Source: Eutrophocola sp963925675 (GTDB taxonomy: Bacteria > Pseudomonadota > Gammaproteobacteria > Pseudomonadales > Pseudohongiellaceae). From it: DNA of 24,507 nucleotides. The notes under the pieces are model-generated. The model searched no databases. It was not told the DNA's origin and saw nothing but the letters and a program-made list of their open reading frames with translations. The DNA lies in contig CAWUSW010000071.1 in the NCBI GenBank assembly GCA_963925675.1, positions 1-24,507 on the forward strand, read 5' to 3'. Both the position numbers and the translations under genes were made by a program. The stretch's first letter is position 1; every line of letters starts with the position of its first letter. Of this stretch, positions 8,662 to 14,706 are shown in pieces.

Positions 8662-9744
8662 TTAAAGTAATGACGGGGCTAATATATGGCATTTCAGTGA
8701 CAGGTGCTCGCCGTTACCTTCAAACACAATCTGCCAACCTTCTGGAGATTCGCGCCACAACTGTTCCTTCCATCCACGCCATTGGTAATTACTGCTTTTA
8801 TAGTTCTGGTAATAACGTACTGTCACCAGTTCAGGCTGCTCAAAATCAGCATAAAAACTAATCTTGGAGGCTTCAACTTCGATCCAGTTTTTACCGTTAT
8901 TAACCCGGCTTTTATAATCTGACCATTGCGTTTTATTACGCATGAAATCACTGAAGTCATCTGCATAGTAAGAAATAAATGCCGGATTATCCTTTGCTTC
9001 CCAGGATTGTCGCCAGCCTTCAAATGCCTGCGTAAGGGCCAATCTGCGATCATTTACACTTTCACTGGCAACCCATGAAAGGGGACTGTCAGAAAGCACC
9101 ATGTGAGTAATTCCGGGTGTTATATATTTATTAATTTCATTAAAGCTTTCATTATCAATGACCACACAGCCATCACTATCCAGCAAGGGACGAGTTGTCA
9201 CATCTTTGGGTAATCCATGGAGCCAGATTCCTGACCCGGTGCGGTGAGCCTTACGATCGATCACATTTGGATAATTAAGTGGAAAAGCACCCAGGCCATA
9301 AAAATCTATTAATTGTTCATCTGATAAAAATGATGTCAGGCGATACACCCCTACTGGCGTTTTCTTATCACCTTCTTTTTCCTTACCAAAACCATTCTTG
9401 CCTATGGAAACAGGGATTACCTGGCGCAATTCCATGCCGCCAAGCTCATTTCTTTCGAGAATATTCAGTTTCCCAAGCTTCAGGTCTACCCAGATTAAAT
9501 AACGCTCTTCTCCGGCAAGCTTCAGTAAACCTGCTGGCAACATGGGGTCATAACTGCCACTGGCAGAACTGGAAGAATGGGAATCAGATGCATTGAACCT
9601 CAAGGATGGGCCGGAGCCAGCCTGTGAATAGGTAACCAAGGGTAAAAGCACCAGCATGACCGCACCAAGACATACACTTAGCCGTTTAATACTGTGCTCA
9701 AAAAACTCCCTAAAGGAGACCCTGTTTACCTTAGCTGGAGACAC
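8662..9744 (-). CDS. L,D-transpeptidase (YkuD domain) with C-terminal NTF2-like domain
   Basis: A 360-residue envelope protein. A hydrophobic segment at about 22-40 (LSVCLGAVMLVLLPLVTYS) is a signal or anchor; a Ser-rich linker follows; the YkuD domain spans about 80-220 with His176-Gly177 and the catalytic motif S190-D-G-C193, the nucleophile being Cys193. Such enzymes form 3-3 cross-links or attach proteins to meso-DAP peptidoglycan. The last 130 residues (FEGWRQSWEAKD, SYYADDFSDFM, YWR-like KEQLWRES) match the NTF2/SnoaL-like domain of the YafK/Cds6 type. The GTG start at 9742-9744 is chosen because GAGGAA lies 8-9 bp upstream. Probable promoter at 9789-9817. First gene of a pair with the M14 peptidase. 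Confidence 0.87.
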   Translation of the reverse strand: MSPAKVNRVSFREFFEHSIKRLSVCLGAVMLVLLPLVTYSQAGSGPSLRFNASDSHSSSSASGSYDPMLPAGLLKLAGEERYLIWVDLKLGKLNILERNELGGMELRQVIPVSIGKNGFGKEKEGDKKTPVGVYRLTSFLSDEQLIDFYGLGAFPLNYPNVIDRKAHRTGSGIWLHGLPKDVTTRPLLDSDGCVVIDNESFNEINKYITPGITHMVLSDSPLSWVASESVNDRRLALTQAFEGWRQSWEAKDNPAFISYYADDFSDFMRNKTQWSDYKSRVNNGKNWIEVEASKISFYADFEQPELVTVRYYQNYKSSNYQWRGWKEQLWRESPEGWQIVFEGNGEHLSLKCHILAPSLL

Positions 9745-9788
9745 CTGAAGTATTCCTCATGTTTGGCAGATTTAATTGAGGGGCGCAA

Positions 9789-9817
9789 AGGATACCCAGC
9801 GTGATTGGCTAAATCAA
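9789..9817 (-). promoter_or_regulatory. Candidate sigma70-type promoter for the L,D-transpeptidase/M14 pair
   Basis: On the minus strand, TTGATT (9812-9817) and TATCCT (9789-9794) are separated by 17 bp; each matches four of six consensus bases. It would give a leader of about 37 nt before the GTG start. Confidence 0.38.
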
Positions 9818-9854
9818 CCAAATAGTTCAATAATTTCAGGGTATTAAGTCGAAA

Positions 9855-10409
9855 TTACCTGCCTGGGGCGGGTCTGGTAGCGCGATTTTGCTGCTGCGGA
9901 CGAGTCGGCGTTTGGCGATCTGGTGCACGCTGAATTGTCGGTGATCTTCGCGGCTGGGTAGGATTTTGCGTCCTGAATTGCTCTCTTGTTTGACCGGTCG
10001 CGCGATTTTCCTCAAAGCGACGTCGTAATTCTTGCTGGCGATCTGGCGGGAGATCACGGAAACGTTCAAAGCGATTGCGTACCGCACGTTGACGCTCAGG
10101 TGGCATTTCCTGAAAACGGTTAAACCGATTCCTGATGCCTTCCCTCTGTTCCGGGGAGCGCTGAACCCAGCCCCTGAATTGCTGCTGTACCTCTCCCCTT
10201 TGCTCGGGTGTCAGTGACTGCCAGCGACGTGCGCCATTACTCAGGCGCTCCTGTCGGGAAGCTGGCAATGCATCCCATTGTGGCTGCATAGGCCCGAGGA
10301 TACCTTGTAACTCGGAACTCAGGTCATCCCAGGCAATACCATCCTGTGCTATTGCTGTAAAAGGCAGCCAGCAAATCAGGAACAGTAATGACTTAAGGTT
10401 AAGCTTCAT
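9855..10409 (-). CDS. Exported DUF3106 protein, Arg/Gln-rich with 18-residue repeats
   Basis: A 184-residue protein with a Sec signal peptide (MKLNLKSLLFLICWLPFTAIAQ). Residues about 49-140 hold four to five units of close to 18 residues, each opening with a P-E-Q-R or P-x-R-Q motif and carrying an RFxRF or similar hydrophobic core (PEQREGIRNRFNRFQEM, PPERQRAVRNRFERFRDL). The C-terminal 45 residues are a disordered, proline-, arginine- and glutamine-rich tail. The protein is strongly basic. This is the DUF3106 family; function unknown. It lies 2 bp from the acidic exported protein and is the last gene of the sigma-factor operon, which suggests that it is a target or partner of that system. 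Confidence 0.8.
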   Translation of the reverse strand: MKLNLKSLLFLICWLPFTAIAQDGIAWDDLSSELQGILGPMQPQWDALPASRQERLSNGARRWQSLTPEQRGEVQQQFRGWVQRSPEQREGIRNRFNRFQEMPPERQRAVRNRFERFRDLPPDRQQELRRRFEENRATGQTREQFRTQNPTQPRRSPTIQRAPDRQTPTRPQQQNRATRPAPGR

Positions 10410-10411
10410 TT

Positions 10412-10699
10412 TTAATCATCTTCCTCTGTCACAGACAGAACGCGTTGTTGAGAAGAAAAAGTGTCTCCACTTTCATCTCCATCAAGATCAACGAAGGCTT
10501 CATTAGCAAGTATATCCGGACTAATCCATTCGCCTTCATGTGTTTCAAATTCCGCCAGAAACTCCAGCATATTTATAAATAAATATTGTGACTCGGCATC
10601 TGCTATAGCTCCGGTATTCTGATCACCGGATACCTGGCTATATCCCTGACTTGTGAAAACAGACAAAAGGCACAAGATGGTCCTACACCGAAGATTCAT
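10412..10699 (-). CDS. Small acidic exported protein of the sigma-factor operon
   Basis: A 95-residue hypothetical protein. The ATG at 10697-10699 overlaps the end of the upstream gene by 17 bp and is preceded directly by a GGAGGAG ribosome site; the longer frame to 10735 would start at TTG without support. The first 20 or so residues (MNLRCRTILCLLSVFTSQGYSQ) form a signal peptide. The mature part is acidic (MLEFLAEFETHEGEW, then DLDGDESGD and the last residues TEEDD). I do not recognise a named family with confidence; similar small proteins accompany ECF sigma factor/DUF3106 operons in gammaproteobacteria, to my knowledge. Tight coupling to its neighbours says it is a genuine gene. Confidence 0.65.
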   Translation of the reverse strand: MNLRCRTILCLLSVFTSQGYSQVSGDQNTGAIADAESQYLFINMLEFLAEFETHEGEWISPDILANEAFVDLDGDESGDTFSSQQRVLSVTEEDD

Positions 10700-11057
10700 T
10701 CTCCTCCAGCCATTGGTAAAACTCGAGGTTTTCAAATAATTCCAGACTTTCAGCAGAGGTCAAAATATCAAGGTCTTCAATAGCTGTACCGTTGTCAGGA
10801 ATATCGGGTTGCCCTGGATAGAACACGGAAACTACAAAAACCAGAACGCAGGCTGTAACCAGACCACCAAAAGGCGCCAGGAAAACTTTTGCGGGAGACT
10901 TCTTGCCATGCTCAAGCGCCGCATGTCGAATACTGTTCAAGCGGGACAGGGTCTGACCATCCATGCGCTCGCAACTTTGATCCAGTTCATTTCTGGCTTT
11001 CTCCAGAAATGCCTGCTCATCAAAATTTGTGCTGTCTTTTTTCATCTGCTTACTCAT
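10683..11057 (-). CDS. Single-pass membrane protein, probable anti-sigma factor (DUF3619-like)
   Basis: A 124-residue protein starting at ATG 11055-11057, eight bases inside the end of the sigma gene (ATGAGTAA), a classic coupled overlap. Residues 1-55 are charged and cytoplasmic (FLEKARNELDQSCERMD, LSRLNSIRHAAL), about 58-80 form one membrane helix (VFLAPFGGLVTACVLVFVVSVF), and the remainder is a short acidic periplasmic tail (LDILTSAESLELFENLEFYQWL). Size, topology and position directly after an ECF-type sigma factor match DUF3619-like regulators. Anti-sigma activity is inferred from that layout; the conserved zinc-binding anti-sigma motif is absent. The frame extends upstream to 11132, but that lies within the sigma gene. 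Confidence 0.7.
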   Translation of the reverse strand: MSKQMKKDSTNFDEQAFLEKARNELDQSCERMDGQTLSRLNSIRHAALEHGKKSPAKVFLAPFGGLVTACVLVFVVSVFYPGQPDIPDNGTAIEDLDILTSAESLELFENLEFYQWLEENESSV

Positions 11058-11676
11058 GCCAATGCTCGCCCAGGGTTGCACGCAAACTGTGAATTGCCCT
11101 TGAATAATGTGTCTTGACGCTGCCTTCCGCACAGGCCATGGCTTTTGCTGTCTCCTTCACATCAAAGCCTTCCCAGGCACGAAGCATAAAAGCCTGTTGT
11201 TGCCGTAATGGCAAAGACTGCAAAGCCTGTTCCAGCGCATCAATACTGCGACTGTTTTGTAATTCTATTTCCGGACTTCTGCCTGCTTCATCAGCAACGC
11301 TCTGGAATGGATCATCTTCCACTGCCGGGTCACTGCTAAGCCAGGACCTGAATCTGTTTCTTACTGTGTTGCGGCGATACCAATCCCTGATTCTGCTCTG
11401 GAGTATTCGATGAAACAGGGGCGGCCATTCATTTTCATTTTTACCGGCATATTTTTCCACCAGTTTGAACATGGCATCCTGGACAATATCAAAAGCGTCA
11501 TCAGAATTACTGGTGGCAATCTGCGCAATGCGCAAAGCCCGCTTTTCCACTGAAGAAAGAAATCTTTCCAATGCGTGGTTTCTATCCAGCGCCTTTCTCC
11601 CGCTATCACTATGTCCCTGGAGATTATCATAGCCCAGCGCTATAAAACTGTCACTTTTGCCAAGCAGTGCTGCCAT
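11050..11676 (-). CDS. ECF-type RNA polymerase sigma factor
   Basis: A 208-residue sigma-70 family protein. Region 2 spans about 35-107 (DDAFDIVQDAMFKLVEKYAG, then LFHRILQSRIRDWYRRN, the -10-binding helix), a linker at 108-140 is rich in acidic residues, and region 4 spans about 146-202 with the helix-turn-helix FDVKETAKAMACAEGSVKTH. No region 1 or 3, so it is an ECF factor. It heads the operon with the membrane protein, acidic protein and DUF3106 protein, all overlapping or within a few bases, so the membrane protein is its likely regulator. The first 30 residues are less typical; no clear ribosome site precedes the ATG. I could not find a recognisable ECF -35 element upstream. Confidence 0.88.
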   Translation of the reverse strand: MAALLGKSDSFIALGYDNLQGHSDSGRKALDRNHALERFLSSVEKRALRIAQIATSNSDDAFDIVQDAMFKLVEKYAGKNENEWPPLFHRILQSRIRDWYRRNTVRNRFRSWLSSDPAVEDDPFQSVADEAGRSPEIELQNSRSIDALEQALQSLPLRQQQAFMLRAWEGFDVKETAKAMACAEGSVKTHYSRAIHSLRATLGEHWHE

Positions 11677-12039
11677 ACCGGATCCAGGCCTGAATAATAA
11701 AATTGCTAATACTGCTAATAACGCAGCAATGGAGCATTGGTTGACAAAGAAGCATACATTTCATCAATAGAAAAAAACATCTATCTAATTGATTTTAAAT
11801 GAAATAATGAATTCCCGCACCCTTCCCGCTTAATTCTGGCAGTAAATCCTGCTCAAACCAGGGCTTTACCTGTAGCCAGTGAGTATTTCGAGGAGAAGGA
11901 TGGCCGAGAGGCAAAGTAAGAAGGTAGATAATCCTGACCGGCAAGAACGCACGCAGACAGCATTTTAGAACGCCTGGGCAGGCGCGTAATTCCGCGCATA
12001 TTCACTGATCAATTACAAATTGGGAGGATCAGTAAAAAT
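11677..12039. other. 363-bp intergenic region upstream of the sigma operon
   Basis: Contains the upstream region of the sigma gene: a tandem 9-mer-like repeat (TGCTAATAC/TGCTAATAA) within 11704-11721 inside a 6-bp inverted repeat (ATTGCT at 11702-11707, AGCAAT at 11725-11730); a 22-codon plus-strand ORF (11900-11968); a GC-rich hairpin CGCCT-GGGC-AGGCG at 11971-11984; and a widely spaced 7-bp inverted repeat ACTGATC (12004-12010)/GATCAGT (12027-12033). None gives a typical T-tailed terminator. Confidence 0.5.
11900..11968 (+). CDS. Possible 22-residue small ORF
   Basis: ATG at 11900 preceded by GAGGAGAAGG, a strong ribosome-binding match at close spacing, then 22 basic, hydrophilic codons (MAERQSKKVDNPDRQERTQ, then TAF) and TAG. 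It is followed immediately by a GC hairpin. Nothing else supports expression, and the length allows chance occurrence. Confidence 0.2.
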   Translation: MAERQSKKVDNPDRQERTQTAF

Positions 12040-12525
12040 TCAGATGATTGGCAGTGCTGGAACCTCAAGGACAGGCACTGATTCAAGGCTCGTCCGGGAT
12101 TGTTGCGCCAAATCAAGAACCCCTTCTACTCTGCCACTGAACCTGGCGTTCTGGTGGTTCGCTGATGACTGCCATAAAACTTTATCAAGACCGGGATAAT
12201 GGAAGGTAAGCCTGCTTCCTTTCTTTCTGACCTCGTAAACAAGCGGTTGTCCCCAATCGGGATAAAGATAAAAACCATTGCCGTCAAATTCATTAATGTC
12301 CTTATCCACTAAAACAACAGTTCCCTGTTTAATTCCTTCTGCGGTGATCTGGTTTTTAACCCTATGGCAGGAAAGGGTCGCCGGGTCTTGTGTTGCCATC
12401 ACCTTGAATATTGGCAGGCTAATAGGAATACCCGTGGCTATCTTCAATAAGCTGCGTCGGGAAGGCAACATAGAAAAGGCTTTTAAAGGCTGTTTTGACC
12501 TTTCTTTTGTGAAAAATGTCTGCAC
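12040..12525 (-). CDS. Tat-type exported hypothetical protein, possible LexA/S24-like fold
   Basis: A 161-residue protein of unknown function. The N-terminal region contains SRRSLLKIATG, a good twin-arginine export motif followed by a hydrophobic stretch, so export by Tat is likely. The GTG at 12523-12525 follows directly on the upstream stop (TAAGTG) with AGGG eight bases before it; an ATG at 12471 would give a more standard Tat signal length and is a real alternative. The mature part (GTVVLVDKDINEFDGNGFYLYPDW, here quoted in two parts: GTVVLVDKDINEF and DGNGFYLYPDW) and the closing FSGRVEGVLDLA resemble the C-terminal S24/LexA-like fold, but the G-D-S-M catalytic serine motif is missing. 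That resemblance is by eye only. It shares an operon with two DUF3237 proteins. Confidence 0.6.
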   Translation of the reverse strand: MQTFFTKERSKQPLKAFSMLPSRRSLLKIATGIPISLPIFKVMATQDPATLSCHRVKNQITAEGIKQGTVVLVDKDINEFDGNGFYLYPDWGQPLVYEVRKKGSRLTFHYPGLDKVLWQSSANHQNARFSGRVEGVLDLAQQSRTSLESVPVLEVPALPII

Positions 12526-12987
12526 TTATAAAACCCTGTAGTAGGTAAATTGAGAGCGGTCTGGATTAGTTAATCGCTCTCCGGTTCCCACGATCATGCT
12601 TCTGGACATCCACTCATAGGGTCCATAGGGCGCCTCAAAAAAAGGGGTGAACCTGAAATACAGCTTGGTCTGACCGGGATTTTGAGGATCAGCCGAACGA
12701 TGCAGATAGCCCTTGTTATTAATATAAATCCAGTGACCGTCATCACTTTCAAGCATGTAGTGAGTATTAACCTTGATCCCCTCACCAAGGTCCTTGAAGA
12801 TGGCATAATCCGCCCCGCTGTAAGGCACCACCCTGCCATTTAGCAGAGGACCTTCCACGATACCGGTAGCAGGGGGCACATAACCTTTCCCGCCTCGCGG
12901 TCCCACGAAATCAATACGCTCTGCAAAATTCATTGTTACCGCAAAGGCATATTCCAGTTCCAGTCCGGGGATTTGCAATTCAGCCAT
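12526..12987 (-). CDS. DUF3237 domain protein (copy 2)
   Basis: A 153-residue cytoplasmic protein of the DUF3237 family, which folds as a small beta-barrel; its reaction is unknown. Family marks are EYAFAVTMNFAERIDFVGPR, GPLLNGRVVPYSGADYAIF, the MLESDDGHWIYINNKGY block and YFRFTPFFEAP. A GAGGA site precedes the ATG at good distance. It follows a second DUF3237 gene by 50 bp, and the two share most of these blocks, so they arose by tandem duplication. The stop is adjacent to the GTG of the Tat protein. Confidence 0.85.
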   Translation of the reverse strand: MAELQIPGLELEYAFAVTMNFAERIDFVGPRGGKGYVPPATGIVEGPLLNGRVVPYSGADYAIFKDLGEGIKVNTHYMLESDDGHWIYINNKGYLHRSADPQNPGQTKLYFRFTPFFEAPYGPYEWMSRSMIVGTGERLTNPDRSQFTYYRVL

Positions 12988-13037
12988 TTAATTGTCCTCT
13001 GATTACCAACTCTATCTATTTTTTATCTGTTTTTTTA

Positions 13038-13466
13038 CTACAGGATTTCGTGAAAATGAATAATGGTGTGGTCAGGATTATGGTGGCGCTCGCCGATACC
13101 GATAAATACCGTTTTAGCTAACCACTCATGTGGCCCGGACGGCGTGTCAAAATAGGGTGCCACCCTAAAATAAGGCCGACCATCTTCTGTAATATTGTGT
13201 TCATAACCCATCAGGTTCATATATATCCAGGTACCGTCGCTGGCCTGCATCATCATATGGGCATCCATCTGCTCATTACTGGCAAAATCAGCGCCACTTT
13301 GCGGGACTACCCTGCCCTGAAGTTTTGGACCCCATATTTCGCCGCCAGTAGCAGGCTCAAAAGTTCGGCTGCGCATAGGCCCCTGAAACTCAATATGCCC
13401 TCCACTTTCAATACGTACGGAAAAAGCATACTGGTGATTGATTACCGGGATTTCCAGTTGCGCCAT
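13038..13466 (-). CDS. DUF3237 domain protein (copy 1)
   Basis: A 142-residue DUF3237 protein starting at ATG 13464-13466, with GAGAGGAA just upstream; the frame continues to 13553, but the added residues are not family-like and overlap the preceding dehydrogenase gene. Blocks shared with its neighbour are YAFSVRIESGGHIEFQGP, GPKLQGRVVPQSGADFA, ASDGTWIYMNLMGYEH, YFRVAPYFDTPSGPHEWLAKT and a histidine-containing end. Function unknown. It follows a D-2-hydroxyacid dehydrogenase by 58 bp, which hints at a small-molecule catabolic unit but proves nothing. Confidence 0.85.
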   Translation of the reverse strand: MAQLEIPVINHQYAFSVRIESGGHIEFQGPMRSRTFEPATGGEIWGPKLQGRVVPQSGADFASNEQMDAHMMMQASDGTWIYMNLMGYEHNITEDGRPYFRVAPYFDTPSGPHEWLAKTVFIGIGERHHNPDHTIIHFHEIL

Positions 13467-13524
13467 TGTTTCCTCTCTTAACTCTATATTTCGTCGTCTT
13501 AGTCTATGTGAGTCTGTGCCCTGA

Positions 13525-14493
13525 TTACAACTGGTCTGGTGGTGTCTCACCATTAAAAAATGAATTCAGATTTCCCAATACCCGCATACCCATACCAATA
13601 CGGGTTTCCTCGGTGGCACTACCAAGGTGTGGCAGTAAAACTACATTTTCCAAATCAATGAGTTCCTGAGGCACAGTGGGTTCATTTTCAAAAACGTCCA
13701 GCCCGGCCCCGGCAATCAGGCCTTTTTTCAAAAACTTGATGAGTGCTTTTTCTTCAACAACATCACCCCGGGAGGTATTAATGAGATAGGAATTCGGCCT
13801 CATATAAGCCAGCGTTTTCTCATTAATCATATGTTTGGTCAGGGGGCTGCTGGGACAATGCACGGCAATAAAGTCTGACTTGCTCAGCAGCCAGGTCAGT
13901 TCCGTGCAGTATTCAGCCTGCAGGCGTCTGGAATCTATATCTGCAAGGGGTTTTCGATTGTGGTAAAGAATCCGCATGCCGAATCCAAAATGGGCTTTTT
14001 CCGCCATCGCCTGACCGATTCTACCCATTCCCACGATCCCCAGAGTCTTGCCAGTAATCATGGAACCCATCAAATGCGTTGGATACCAGCCTTTCCACTC
14101 CCCGGCTCGCACCTGCCGCTCTCCTTCACCGGCCCTGCGGGCCAGCATCAGCATCAGGGTCATTGCCAGATCAGCCGTGGCATCAGTAAGCACATCAGGA
14201 GTATTGGTGACGACCAGCCCTTTTGCCTTGGCGGCGTCTACCGCAATGTGGTTATAACCAACGCCGTAATTACCAATAATGCGCGTTTTACATTCGCCGG
14301 CTGAAAACAGATTTTCCGGCATGCTGTCCGTGACAGTTGGACAAATTGCATCATATTCCTGTAATGCTTGCCTTAATTGCTCTGCTGACAAAGCCTTGTC
14401 AGCAGTATTCAAGGTGACATCAAAATTTGAGGACATGGCGTTTTCCACGACTTCAGGCCATCGTCGTGTAATTAAAACCTTTGGCTTATTCAA
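13525..14493 (-). CDS. D-2-hydroxyacid dehydrogenase (glyoxylate/hydroxypyruvate reductase-like)
   Basis: NAD(P)-dependent reductase of 2-oxoacids. With the TTG start at 14491-14493 the product is 322 residues beginning NKPKVLITRRWPE, exactly the usual N-terminus of this family, and GGAG lies eight bases upstream. The open frame reaches an ATG at 14556, but that has no ribosome site and adds 21 residues not expected in the family. The Rossmann motif GMGRIG is at about 155-160; catalytic Arg242 (INTSRGDVVEE), Glu271 (DVFENEP) and His289 (LLPHLGSAT) are all present. The closest characterised relatives in pattern are glyoxylate reductases (GyaR-like); the true substrate cannot be read from sequence. 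First gene of a unit with two DUF3237 proteins. Confidence 0.88.
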   Translation of the reverse strand: MNKPKVLITRRWPEVVENAMSSNFDVTLNTADKALSAEQLRQALQEYDAICPTVTDSMPENLFSAGECKTRIIGNYGVGYNHIAVDAAKAKGLVVTNTPDVLTDATADLAMTLMLMLARRAGEGERQVRAGEWKGWYPTHLMGSMITGKTLGIVGMGRIGQAMAEKAHFGFGMRILYHNRKPLADIDSRRLQAEYCTELTWLLSKSDFIAVHCPSSPLTKHMINEKTLAYMRPNSYLINTSRGDVVEEKALIKFLKKGLIAGAGLDVFENEPTVPQELIDLENVVLLPHLGSATEETRIGMGMRVLGNLNSFFNGETPPDQL

Positions 14494-14706
14494 TATATAG
14501 ACTCCAACATCAAGGTAAAATCGCGCTTTTCCGGCACAGGAAACAATGACAAGCATAGAAGAAATGATGGGAGAGGGAAACCCGATTAAATACTTGTACT
14601 AAATGCACTGTTTACAACGCCTTCAGAGATGTTATTTTTTTTCCGTTAATGGTAATCTCACTCAATTCGTACTTAAAACAATAAACAATCATCTCAGGGG
14701 ATAATT

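Noticed and set aside
8239..8670. 143-residue plus-strand frame
   Set aside because: Mirror of the Ser/Asp-rich linker of the M14 lipoprotein; no domain and wrong-strand context.
11899..11915. tRNA-Ser/Leu-like D-arm (GATGGCCGAGAGGC)
   Set aside because: The bases after it form no anticodon, variable or T stems, and there is no acceptor pairing or T-loop; taken as coincidence.
13494..14556. ATG at 14556 as the start of the hydroxyacid dehydrogenase
   Set aside because: Lacks a ribosome site and adds 21 residues before the conserved N-terminus; TTG at 14493 has GGAG at eight bases.
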